Below are positions 55,108 through 64,000 of a DNA stretch of 64,000 nucleotides, in pieces; the first letter of the stretch is position 1; every line of letters starts with the position of its first letter. Below the pieces are notes generated by a model. That model was not told the origin of the DNA, made no database searches, and was given only the letters and a program-made list of their open reading frames with translations. The stretch spans positions 73,962,607 through 74,026,606 of the forward strand of contig CM077005.1 of NCBI GenBank assembly GCA_039090855.1, in the 5' to 3' direction. Both the position numbers and the translations under genes were made by a program. The stretch comes from Macrothele yani. Taxonomy: Eukaryota; Arthropoda; Arachnida; Araneae; Macrothelidae.

Positions 55108-56853
55108 ATGAGTAGTATCGGTCGACAAAAGACGTTTTTTTTCAATCCAGAATTTAGAAGCTCATATTTTGCTGTTAATACAAAGGGACATCTCAGTAAG
55201 GAAAGAAAACAGATTATGGTACTGAGAAAAGAAGATGGTTCTGTAACAAGAAATAGAGGTGAAAGTTTGACAAGAGTGAAAGATTTCTACTCCAAATTAT
55301 ATGAAAGGGATGATACATGTACTCCAGACATCATGAAAGGTATATGTCATTATGTTCTTCCAGTTCTCCCAGCAGAAGTTGCACATGCAATCAAGAACAT
55401 GAAGCGGGGAAAAGCTCCAGGAGAAGATGGAATTACTGTACACATCATACAAGAAGCAAGTGGAGAAATCGAAACAGTACTCGCCCAAATTTTCACTCCA
55501 TGCCTTAATGAAGGGAAGATTCCTGAGGATTGGAACAACGCTACAATGATCCTGCTACATAAAAATGGTGACATTGAGGATCTCAGGAACTACAGACCTA
55601 TCAGCCTCCTATCAGTGGTTTATAAAATCTTCACTAAAGTTCTTTCACACCGCTTGAAGGTGACACTGGACATAGCTCAACCGAGAGAACAAGCTGGATT
55701 CAGAAGTGGCTACAGCACAATCGATCATATCCACGTATTGAGAGAACTAATTGAAAGAGCGAGGGAATATGAACTTCCATTGTGCATGGCTTTTATCGAT
55801 TATGAAAAAGCCTTTGATTCGGTGAAACCATCAGCAGTTACAATGGCTCTGAAATCGTGCGGTATTGAAGATGCATACATTAATATTATTAATAACATCT
55901 ATGAAAATGCAAGTGCAAAGATTCGACTGTTTGAAAGTACAACACACATAAAAATTGGAAAGGGGGTGAGACAAGGTGACACCATATCTCCGAAGCTCTT
56001 TAATGCGACATTGGAAAATGTCTTTCAATCACTGAACTGGGAAAACAAAGGAATAAAGATTAATGGAAATTATCTAACCCACCTTCGTTTTGCTGATGAC
56101 GTAGTCATTTTTGCAACTACCCCATCAGAGCTCCAGAGTATGATCCAGGAACTTGCTGACAAGGGTAAAGAAGTGGGATTAAAAATGAACTTTCAGAAGA
56201 CAAAAGTGATGTTCAATGCTTTTACAAAAAATGAAGATTTATCGATTGATGGCGAAAAGCTGGAGATAACAGGCACATACGTTTATCTTGGACAGCAGAT
56301 ATCAAGTGAGGGTCACATTGATGAAGAAATTAATCGGCGTACAGCACTTGCCTGGAGAGCTTTTGGAAGAAACAGCATAATTTTCAAGAGCAATATGTCA
56401 TTATGTCTTAAAAGAAAAGTGTTTGATCAATGCATCCTTCCAGTGCTTACGTATGGTGCAGAGACGTGGACCTTAACTAAAAGAGACATACAAAGGCTGC
56501 AAACAACTCAAAGCAGCATGGAGAGGTGCATGCTTGGTGTAACCAGGAGAGATAAGAAGAGGAACTCGTGGATCGGAAATATGACAGGAGTGGAAGACAT
56601 CATGATCAGAGTTAAATCCCTGAAATGGCAATGGGCGGGACATACTGCCAAAAGGACAGACCATCGATGGACATCCGAAATTTTAGATTGGATTCCAAGG
56701 GACAGGAAAAGACCCAGAAAAAGACCACATGGGAAATGGGTGGATGAAATTCGAAAGTATGCGGGAATGACATGGAGGGGACTGGCACAAGACAGACCGT
56801 TGTGGAGGAAACTTGGGGAGAGCTTCGTCCAGCAGTGGATTGATAATGGTTGA
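55108..56853 (+). CDS. RTE-type reverse transcriptase, 581-codon open frame fused to repeat-derived start
   Basis: The frame opens at ATG 55108 inside a foldback repeat unit; its first 25 residues or so come from that repeat. The LINE sequence begins about 55182. RT blocks follow in order: GKAPGEDGI, NYRPISLLSVVYKIFTK, QAGFRSGYSTIDHI, MAFIDYEKAFDSV (first catalytic Asp), GVRQGDTISPKLF and LRFADDVVIF (catalytic Asp pair intact). The C-terminal RTE block has TYGAETWTLT, the W-x-GH element (WAGHTAKR) and KRPRKRPHGKWVDEIRK. No stop or frameshift is seen, and the RT looks complete. The endonuclease that normally precedes it is missing because of 5' truncation, so the copy cannot move alone. The family is RTE by C-terminal architecture. 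Host expression from the repeat is unknown. Confidence 0.85.
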   Translation: MSSIGRQKTFFFNPEFRSSYFAVNTKGHLSKERKQIMVLRKEDGSVTRNRGESLTRVKDFYSKLYERDDTCTPDIMKGICHYVLPVLPAEVAHAIKNMKRGKAPGEDGITVHIIQEASGEIETVLAQIFTPCLNEGKIPEDWNNATMILLHKNGDIEDLRNYRPISLLSVVYKIFTKVLSHRLKVTLDIAQPREQAGFRSGYSTIDHIHVLRELIERAREYELPLCMAFIDYEKAFDSVKPSAVTMALKSCGIEDAYINIINNIYENASAKIRLFESTTHIKIGKGVRQGDTISPKLFNATLENVFQSLNWENKGIKINGNYLTHLRFADDVVIFATTPSELQSMIQELADKGKEVGLKMNFQKTKVMFNAFTKNEDLSIDGEKLEITGTYVYLGQQISSEGHIDEEINRRTALAWRAFGRNSIIFKSNMSLCLKRKVFDQCILPVLTYGAETWTLTKRDIQRLQTTQSSMERCMLGVTRRDKKRNSWIGNMTGVEDIMIRVKSLKWQWAGHTAKRTDHRWTSEILDWIPRDRKRPRKRPHGKWVDEIRKYAGMTWRGLAQDRPLWRKLGESFVQQWIDNG

Positions 56854-56877
56854 CAATGATGATGATGATGATGATGA
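55182..56877 (+). mobile_element. 5'-truncated RTE-type LINE with (GAT)n tail
   Basis: Inserted in a C-to-A junction of the array: the left side ends ...CTGTTAATAC and the right side resumes ATCAGAAGCGGAAATTAAG. The element ends in GATGATGATGATGATGATGA after the stop, the short tandem tail typical of RTE elements. No target duplication is discernible because of the short overlap. Confidence 0.85.
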
Positions 56878-57013
56878 CATCAGAAGCGGAAATTAAGATT
56901 TACGTCCCCTGGTGGCCAAACCATTTTTTTTTCAAAAATTAGAAATTATGTGCAAAGGATTTCCCATCAGCAACTGTATCCTGTGCAGAAACAATTTTTC
57001 AAATCGGAGATTT

Positions 57014-57222
57014 TTTTTTATTGGAGGTTTAACGACCACCGTGAGCAACTTAATGGGCTATAAGCAGTCGCCCGTCCCTAATTTAGGGTTACTGGTTCCA
57101 GGGAAGGGAGAGCCAGTGCCGTAAGACAAAGACAACATCCATGCCTCACCGGGATTCGACAGGACCCCTTTTGGATGAATGATCAGAGGCCATCGCTTAG
57201 ACCAATGCGCCACCAGGGCGGC
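57014..57222 (-). mobile_element. tRNA-headed SINE (family A) in foldback left arm
   Basis: Minus-strand copy with target duplication TCGGAGATTT (57004-57013 and 57223-57232). The body is close to the young family, with a few deletions in the head. Confidence 0.9.
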
Positions 57223-58040
57223 TCGGAGATTTAGAAGCAGAGATATAGGGGGAAACGCAATTTACTTCGACGACCCCTAGCGGAATCTCTATGAATTACT
57301 TGAAAATTTTGAAGTTATATATAAAACATGTCACACTGAAAACACTATCCAACAAAGAAGGAATTTTCAAATCGGACTCTTAGAAGTAGAGATATTGACA
57401 AAAATATAATATACATCTACGCCCCCTGGCAGAGGAACTGTGGAATATTTTAAGAAGAAAATATTCCGAAAACGTTTATCGATGTGATTGGCATCAGTCC
57501 ACGAAAGAATTTTTTTCAATCGATATTTTAGAACCTCAGATTTTATGGCAAATACATCAGAAGCAAAAATTAAACCTTACGCCCCCTGGTGGCTAAAGTA
57601 TTCTTCACCAAAGATTCGAAATTATATGCAAAAGATTTTCCATTAGGAGGTGTATCCGCTGAAGAAAACATTTTTCAGATAGGGGCTTTAGAAAAAGAGT
57701 AATCGGGAAAATTTTAATTTACTTTTACGCCCCCTAGCGGAAAATCTATGCGTAGTTTGAAAGAGTAACTATATCTAAAATACTCTTCGACATAAACGGA
57801 ATCGAATGAGGAATTTTTTTTTTAATCGGTTGTTTAGAAGCAAATATGTGGACTAAAACGTATTTTTGAATTTTACGCCCTCGAGCTGCGAAATTGTACA
57901 TCGTAAAAAAAAACGAAATAAAGGATCATCATTCTTATATTTCAAGCTACCCAATGCAAAAAGAATTTTTCAAATCTGTCTAATAGTTGCAGAGATATTG
58001 TGGGTACAGACGGACGAGCGGACGGACAAACCGATAACAT

Positions 58041-58074
58041 AAGCACGATCTTTTTTTACAAAAGACGTGCTAAA
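58041..58074. repeat. Hairpin at the inner end of the left arm
   Basis: AGCACG-ATCTTTT and AAAAGA-CGTGCT flank a short A/T loop. The counterpart is at about 60245-60285. Confidence 0.6.
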
Positions 58075-59607
58075 AAGGTGAAACTTTGTTCGTTGCTTTC
58101 TTTGCAATTCGGTTTCAGTTTGCCAGCCAATCGCTTGAGGTGATTAGCGCTGCAAAACCGCGCAATATCTTAATGTTCAGTGATGACGCAGTGATCTAAA
58201 GACTACGTTCTAGCCTTGAGTGACTAAGTGTATTTTGTTTTCCCTTTGTTGCAAATGAAACGTTTTTCCTACTGACGTTATTAGAGATGATTTGCTAACG
58301 ACTGAACTAACATTCTCCGGAGTTGTAACATCTTATTCACGTTTATTTTGCTGACCACTATTGCCTTGTTGCGCAGTGTCTAACGAAGCTATGCAATATG
58401 GGTTCGCTGTAGTTCATTTTAGGCATTTGCTGCCAAAGAAAATTAGGCAATAGTTTATTCATGATTGTACTTTGTTTCCTTCTGGATTTCCGTCAGGTGA
58501 TGTACTATTCAATTTGACGTTACTTTTGTTTTCTGAAGAGTTTCATTCAGCACTCTGAAAGCAGATGTAATAGTGATGTCTGATTCACGAAATGGTACGC
58601 CATATTTTTGTGTTCTTGTTCCATCAGGATTGGTTATATATCAATACTTAACAATCTGCTAAATGTTTACGAACAACGGTCATGAGTTGGTGGCCACGGC
58701 CACATAACTCTTTCCCCAACGGTTTATTCTGTTACCCTTTCTTGTGTTGATTTCTTCGGCCATTACTTCTACGATATTTTGGTGAAAGTTTCTTTCTCTT
58801 TCAATTTTGTGTGCGTCTTCATAGATCTTCTTTAAAATTCTTCGAAAATCAACCATGCTTCTCTAAGGGGTGGTGCTTATCAGTTGTTACCATCGCGTAA
58901 AAGTGGATCCAAATGAAGACAGTTCGCACACTGGGTCGGGTAAAAGTAACCTCTGACATCATTCAAGTTAGTCATTCTCACTTGGTTGTTTCCCGGCTGG
59001 CAGTAAATGCGAATCGGCAGTTCCATATGCTATAATTCGCAGATGCGTAATTAGCTATTATCCCTTGCTGTCATCAAATAACACGGTCTGCCATTGGTGT
59101 GCTAATCGCTTGTTCATTCAGGCACTTGCCCATGCAGCCCACATCCCTTGATTTAAATGTGGATCATTAGCGACACAGTCAGCCGACGGAGACCGTGCCT
59201 ACATGTTACAGGGGGCTACAAAAATTAAGCGATGGAGACCACTGATCCCGAAGTTCAGAAGGCACAGTGAGTCGAGTCATTTGTGCAGATAATTTAAACT
59301 ATTCTCTCTCTTACAACGCTCACAACGGGCTAGTTGTTGTGAACTAGCTAGGCATCACAGTACAAAATGTTTGGCATATAATCTGCATAAGTGGAGACAG
59401 GTTATATATGACGACATAATGTGAAATCTCGTGACGTGCCTGACTCAGAGGTGATGCACATGTCAAGATGGCAAAGTTACAGCGAAACAAATTTCGTAGG
59501 TGTCTCTTAAGTAGGAAAGCATTCGGCTCGGGAGCAGAAGAACACCGCCACCGACGAATGGATTTCACGCTATATCTGCGCCCTTACGTAAAATAAATCT
59601 CCTAGCC
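58075..59607. other. Centre of foldback structure, first part: no gene recognised
   Basis: Short frames only, the longest on the minus strand at 59344-59568 with no known motif. Confidence 0.45.
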
Positions 59608-60175
59608 CAGGGGCTCCCAAACTTTTTGAGACCGCTTCTCAAGTCACATTTTCCGTGCGACGCCCATGTACCCAAAATAAAAAAAATGCCCAAATTCGAG
59701 TTTGGGGTATTTTTTAAAAGAAAACAGTCATTTACATTACTAGCTTGTATTCCTTTTAACGTAAAAATACCAAATTAGAATAAAATTACAGAACTGAATA
59801 AGAAGAAATTAAATGATAACACTCTTCATTTGGCTTTCACATTTTTACAGTAATTGTAGAAACTATTAAACAGAGGTATTTGCTTCCTAATAGGATAGGG
59901 GAGTTTGCTTCTCTTCACACAAAACATCGAATATGGGGACAATGTTCGATACAGCTACGCGGATCTCCTGCTCAACGCTAACTTTGCTTCTACATTTGGA
60001 TTTTATTACTACCACAGCTGAATATCCTGTCTCGCGAAGGTAGGATGTGGGAAAAGGGAGAATTACTCTCACGGCTTTCTTACGCAATTCTGGGTACTTC
60101 TTTGCCACACTGTTCCAAAACGGTGGCAGAGTTCCGGAAGAGAATGTCATTTTCAGTGTGGAATCTCAAGAAATG
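59608..60175 (-). pseudogene. hAT element end with C-terminal dimerisation domain (ZBED/SCAND3-like)
   Basis: The terminal sequence CAGGGGCTCCCAAACTTTTT at 59608 is of the hAT/Charlie type. On the minus strand an 88-codon frame (59887-60150) reads FWNSVAKKYPELRKKAVRVI, LPFPTSYLRETGYSAVV and SVEQEIRVAVS. This is the hAT C-terminal dimerisation region (family form LPFPTTYLCEAGFS). The remainder of the transposase is missing where the sequence meets the right arm at about 60230. It lies inside the foldback centre. Confidence 0.8.
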
Positions 60176-60238
60176 TCTATTAACTGTTCCTGCTCTGCAG
60201 TATGATGGTGGATCTGCTGTGAATGTGTCTTTTTTTTT

Positions 60239-62180
60239 TTTTTTTTAGCACGTCTTTTGTAAAATAAAAATTGTGCTTATGTTACCGGTTTGTTCGTCTG
60301 TCCGTCTGAACCCACGATATCTCTGCAACTATTTGTCCTATTTGAAAAATTCTTTTTGTATTGCGAAGATTGAAATATGCGAATGATGACCCTTTATTTC
60401 GTTTTTTTTTAAAAGATCTACAATTTCGCCGCTAGAGGGCGTAAATACAGATGATGTCGAATTCAAAATTGTGTTTCATTCCACATATTTGCTTCTAAAC
60501 ATCCGATCAGATTGAAAAAATTATTTTATCTTTCGATTCCATTTATACCGAAGACTATTTTAGATATAGTTACTTTTTCAAATTACGCATAGATTTTCCG
60601 CTAGCAACCGTAAAAGTAAATTTCATTTTTCCCGATAATTCTTCTTCTAAAACTTCTATTTGAAAATTTATTTCTTCAGCATATGCACCTCCTGATGGAA
60701 ACTTTTTGCATATCATTTCAAATTTTTGGTAAGGAATACTTTGGCCACCAGGGGACGTAAGTGTTAATTTTTGCTTCTGATGTATTTGCCAAAATTTCTG
60801 AGATTCTAAAATATCGATTGAAAAAATTCTTTCTTGAAATGATGCCACTCACATCAATAAACCTTTTCGGAATATTTTCTTCTTAAAATATTCCACAGTT
60901 TCTCCGCCAGGGGGCGTAGATATATATCCTATTTTCGTCAATATCTCTACTTCTAAGATTCCGATTTGAAAAATTCCTTCTTTGTTGAATAATGTTTTCA
61001 GATATGTTTTTCATATACTTTCAACATTTTCAAGTAAGTCATAGAGATTCCGCTAGGGGGCGTAGGGGCAAATTGCTTTTCCCCCTATATCTCTGCTTCT
61101 AAATCTCCGATTTGAAAACTTCTTTCTGCACCGGATACAGCTTCTGATGGGAAATCGTTTGCATATATTTTCTAATTTCTGTAAAAAAAATGGTTTGGCC
61201 ACCAGGAGGCGTAGATCTTAATTTTCGCTTCTGATGTATTTGCAGCAAAATATGAGCTTCTAAATTCTCGATTGAAAAAAACGCCGTCTGCAGCGATAGT
61301 ATTCATGTCGACAAACCTTTTAGAAACATTTTCTTCTTAAAATAATGCATGGTTTCTACGCCAGGGGACGTAGATGTATATCTTAGTTTTGTCAATATCT
61401 CTACTTCTAGAAGTCCGATTTGAAAAATTATTTTTTGTTGGATAGTGTTTCTGATGCCAAATGTTTTTCCTATAAATTCTAAATCTTCAATTAAATCATA
61501 AACTTTCCACTAGGGGGCACAAATGGAAATTCCGTTTTCTGCGCTATTTCTGCTTCTAAAACTCCGATTTGAAAAATTCTTCCTGCATGACATACAAGAC
61601 CTGACGGAAAATATTTTTCACATAAATTCCAATGTTTGGTAAAGAATGGCTTGGCCACCATGGGGCATAAGTGTTACTTTCTGCTTCTGATGTATTTGTA
61701 GCAAAGTCTGGGCTCCTGAAAATTCGACTTAATTGTATTTCTTGGAGCGACACCGCTCATATGGAAAAACCTTTTGAGAATACTTTCTTCCTAAAATAAT
61801 GCATAGTTTTCCCATCAGGGGACGTAAAGTCTCATCATATTTTTGTCGATATCTCTTTTTCTAAGAGTCCGATTTGAAAAATTATTTTAGTTTTGGAGAG
61901 CGTTTTTGGTGCGAAATGTTTATCTAATAAATTCATGTTTTTTCTTAACGCACAAGTCTGCAACCAGTGGGCGTAAGCTTACGATTCCGTTTACAGTAAT
62001 ATCTGAGGGATTAAAAACCCGATTAAAAAACTTCTTTCTTTCGTCAGATCTATTGTTTTCCATACCGGTTCCATTGACTTTGAGTAGCTTTGATAAATTT
62101 AATTTGCGTCAGAAAGGATTCAAAAAGCGTGCTTATTACACCCGAAAATTCGGTGTCATCTTTCTTGTTTGTTGTTATGG
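60239..62180 (-). repeat. Right arm: inverted repeat array with CTCF-like motifs (plus-strand orientation)
   Basis: Eleven units of about 152 bp, with motifs at about 60428, 60596 (degenerate), 60743, 60901, 61049, 61194, 61352, 61508, 61655, 61812 and 61970. Examples: TTGGCCACCAGGGGACGTAA, TTGGCCACCAGGAGGCGTAG, TTCCGCTAGGGGGCGTAG. The order from the outside is two proximal units, two ABC sets, A, B and a terminal unit, so three ABC sets fewer than the left arm. Individual units pair with specific units on the left; for example 61655 and 53376 share CCATGGGGCATAAG. Confidence 0.88.
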
Positions 62181-62204
62181 CGACTTGTAGCGCACCTATA
62201 ATAA

Positions 62205-63170
62205 CTCACCTGTTTTTTTACTTTGGTCGAATTTTTGGTAAACTGGAAGAAAGGTGGACAACGGGAGATGTAGCGAAGGTGTTTGGAATTACCCAGAGCA
62301 TAGCATCACGTGTCTGGAAACAATTTCCTGAAATCGAAATATTTCAGTCGTGGTCTACCACGCAAAACTACTACATCACAGAATCGTTATCTTGTTGTGA
62401 CGTCTAAAAAGTCTCACCGAACAACTGCTGGCAATTTAGCTAAATAGCTGGACTCATGCACGGGTACTAAAACATCGCGTCATACCGTGTCAAGGGGTTC
62501 GAATAATTTCGGATTGTGTGCCCGACAATCTGTACAGTGTATTCCATTAACCCCAGTACGCAAAACAACGCACTATCGATGGTGTCGTGAACACTCCGCA
62601 TGGAGTGAAGAGCAAAGGGCCGATGTTCTGTTCACAGACGAAGATGATTTTTTATATGATCTGACTCTAAGAGGCAATTCATCTGGCAAGAACCCCACAT
62701 TGCCTATTCAGCCATAACCATCGTAGAAATTGACCATTTTACAGGGGTGGTGGTGATTATGATCAATGGTCATACTGAGCTCCTAGTGCTGAAAACGGAG
62801 TCAATTGATGCCAAGCGTTATTCTGAGAAGGTCATTTCAGAATATGTAAGACTGCTTAGTGGTGCTGTTGGAAATTCTTTCCTTTTCATGGACGATAAGG
62901 CCGGTTCTCATCGATCACCATGTGTTGATGAACAGTTGGAGAGGGAGGGAATCGATTGAATTGGCTGGCCTGCCTACTCCCTCGTCCTGTATCCAATCGA
63001 AAATATTTGGAACGCTCTGGGGAGACGCATTGCTGAATGCAATTCCCCACTTGGCATAGAAAAAAAAACTCCTGATGATGGCACTGAAAGAAGAATGGCG
63101 AAACTTCCCACAAGATCTTCTGAACAATCTCGAGAAAGAAATAAACGGATTTAATACGCTATATGATGTA
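62205..63170 (+). pseudogene. Tc1-like transposase relic
   Basis: Pieces in order: WTTGDVAKVFGITQSIASRV (HTH-like), RTTAGNLAK, then HYRWCREHSAWSEEQRADVL with FTDEDDF (first-Asp block), VVVIMINGHTEL, SFLFMDDKAGSHRSPCVDEQ (second-Asp block), and a shifted frame PAYSLVLYPIENIWNALGRR carrying the Glu. Several stops and shifts. It begins immediately outside the right foldback arm. No terminal repeats identified. Confidence 0.75.
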
Positions 63171-63189
63171 AGGTCAGGTGATGCGTAAC

Positions 63190-64000
63190 ATCACAGCCTC
63201 TCCTTGACAAATGTCAACCCCGCCTTCTCGTGGTACATCCTGTTCCCACTAAAGGGGCTCTGACGACCGCCAATAGCGGTATAACTATACCATCGGGATT
63301 AGAGGAAATTCTATCCCACACTCACCAACCCGCTTGGCCAGCGTGGTGAGTTATGGCCAAACCCCTCCAAAATGATTCCACAACTTAAATCTTGGCCCTC
63401 AGTCTCCGGCAGCTGGAATGTACCTGGCCAAGGCAGCGGCCAGTGCGACATGAAGGCAGAGGGTGCTAAGAATCCCCGGAGGACCGGACTAGGCTGCCAT
63501 CTGATGCTGACCTTGGCTACGTACAACGGACGCTCCCTATCTTCTGATTCAAGGCTTCTTGAATTGGAAGAGGAACTACAAAGGATCAAGTGGGACATCG
63601 TGGGGCTAAGTGAGGTAAGGAGAAAAGGAGAAGATCTCATCGAACTGAAAAGTGGACATCTCTTCTACTATCGTGGGACAGATACTGGCAGAACTAGTGG
63701 TGTTGGATTTATAATAAACAAGAAACTGAAGGATAAAGTTGTAGAAGTTGAAAGTTCCTCTGACAGAGCTGCACGACTTGTTATCCAACTCTCGAAAAGA
63801 TACCAGGCTCAGATTATTCAAACTTATGCACCCACCACAAGTCATCCTGAAGAAGAAATTGAAGAATTTTATGAGGAAATTTGTCATCTAAATAATAAAG
63901 GTAAGCAGCACTTGAAAATAATTATGGGAGATTTCAATGCAAAAATAGGGCAACGGCAACAGAATGAAACTTCAGTAGGTAAATTCGGTCACGGCAACAG
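63190..64000 (+). mobile_element. RTE-type LINE, 5' portion (continues beyond window)
   Basis: A leader of about 180 bp is followed by the endonuclease frame. The truncated RTE at 55182 shows what the downstream part may look like, but the two do not overlap, so the same family is only inferred. Confidence 0.7.
63372..64000 (+). CDS. RTE-type LINE endonuclease domain, open to the window edge
   Basis: ATG 63372 opens a frame with no stop to base 64000 (209 codons visible). After about 45 poorly conserved residues comes the AP-like endonuclease: LATYNGRSL (metal-binding Asn), WDIVGLSEVRRKG (Glu), FYYRGTDTG, TSGVGFIINKKL, IIQTYAPT and IIMGDFNAKIG (Asp-Phe-Asn catalytic block). These residues are those expected of an active enzyme that nicks target DNA for reverse transcription. 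Here the usual TYNVRTL reads TYNGRSL. A second Met at 63450 is possible. The RT should follow outside the window. Confidence 0.85.
   Translation, partial: MIPQLKSWPSVSGSWNVPGQGSGQCDMKAEGAKNPRRTGLGCHLMLTLATYNGRSLSSDSRLLELEEELQRIKWDIVGLSEVRRKGEDLIELKSGHLFYYRGTDTGRTSGVGFIINKKLKDKVVEVESSSDRAARLVIQLSKRYQAQIIQTYAPTTSHPEEEIEEFYEEICHLNNKGKQHLKIIMGDFNAKIGQRQQNETSVGKFGHGN

Larger units (their letters stand above)
52874..58074 (+). repeat. Left arm: ABC higher-order repeat with CTCF-like motifs (minus-strand orientation)
   Basis: About 20 units of about 150 bp, each with a block such as TACGCCCCCTGGTGGCCAAA (type A), TACGCCCCCTAGCGGAAAGT (type B) or CTACGCCCCCTGGCGTAGAA (type C). Block positions: about 53067, 53213, 53376, 53519, 53663, 53827, 53976, 54128, 54284, 54431, 54587, 54738, 54889, 55037, 56897, 57265, 57416, 57577, 57724 and 57875. 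Order is two proximal units, five ABC sets, then A, B and a terminal unit. It is interrupted by the RTE (55182-56877) and the SINE (57014-57222). Confidence 0.88.
52874..62180. mobile_element. Foldback structure with tandem-repeat arms
   Basis: A left arm (52874-58074) and an inverted right arm (60239-62180) surround a 2.16-kb centre. The outer ends match (AAACAAGAAAGATGACACCGA / its complement near 62165), and so do the inner ends (AAAAGACGTGCTAAAAA / TTTTTAGCACGTCTTTT). Each arm is an array with a period of about 150 bp. The organisation resembles foldback elements such as Drosophila FB, whose arms are tandem repeats, but I can see neither a target duplication nor a transposase belonging to it. 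The left arm has been invaded by an RTE LINE and a SINE. Confidence 0.8.

Noticed and set aside
53376..57900. CRISPR-like array from regularly spaced repeats
   Set aside because: The whole 150-bp unit is repeated, not short repeats with unique spacers, and the context is eukaryotic.

Overview
The window is eukaryotic, intron-sparse, AT-rich repeat DNA, most likely from an arthropod. The evidence is the mix of elements: many Tc1/mariner copies, a Tx1-type LINE, RTE-type LINEs, a Penelope-like element with a GIY-YIG domain, hAT relics, a gag-only LTR retrotransposon and a very active tRNA-headed SINE. A chelicerate is plausible but cannot be fixed from the sequence alone. I found no convincing host gene; almost everything recognisable is a transposable element, usually broken and often nested.

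Layout. 1-2865: edge of a tRNA-bearing repeat, a Tc1 fragment, then unassigned DNA. 2870-9693: a near-full-length Tx1-type LINE (ORF1 with three zinc knuckles, ORF2 with endonuclease and RT) hit by three SINEs, one of which carries a further 181-bp insertion with a complete tRNA-like body. 9700-15050: mariner, Penelope 3' end, Tc1, ZMYM1-like hAT relic and two young SINEs. 15048-20150: one Penelope element cut inside its RT by a 3.3-kb hAT element (8-bp duplication CCCATGGG), which itself holds a Tc1 and a SINE. 20278-22860: old SINE and Tc1 relics. 22933-33729: one Tc1 element split by a 6.9-kb LTR retrotransposon (4-bp duplication ACGC) and by a 5'-truncated Tx1 LINE. 33900-50940: scattered Tc1 copies, old SINEs, a palindromic MITE and two tandem arrays. 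52874-62180: a large foldback structure. 62205-64000: another Tc1 relic and the 5' part of an RTE LINE whose endonuclease frame is open to the window edge.

The most unusual object is the foldback structure. Its two arms are tandem arrays with a period near 150 bp, arranged as a three-unit higher-order repeat. Nearly every unit carries a motif very close to the vertebrate CTCF core (CCACCAGGGGGCG or CCGCTAGGGGGCG). The arms are inverted, so about 20 motifs on the left point one way and about 11 on the right point the other way. The left arm has three more higher-order units than the right and has been invaded by an RTE LINE and a SINE. Other points of interest are the E-box-rich gag-only LTR element with a coding minisatellite, the 181-bp tRNA-bearing insertion with LTR-like ends, and a 145-bp repeat carrying nuclear-receptor DR1-like sites inside the hAT element.
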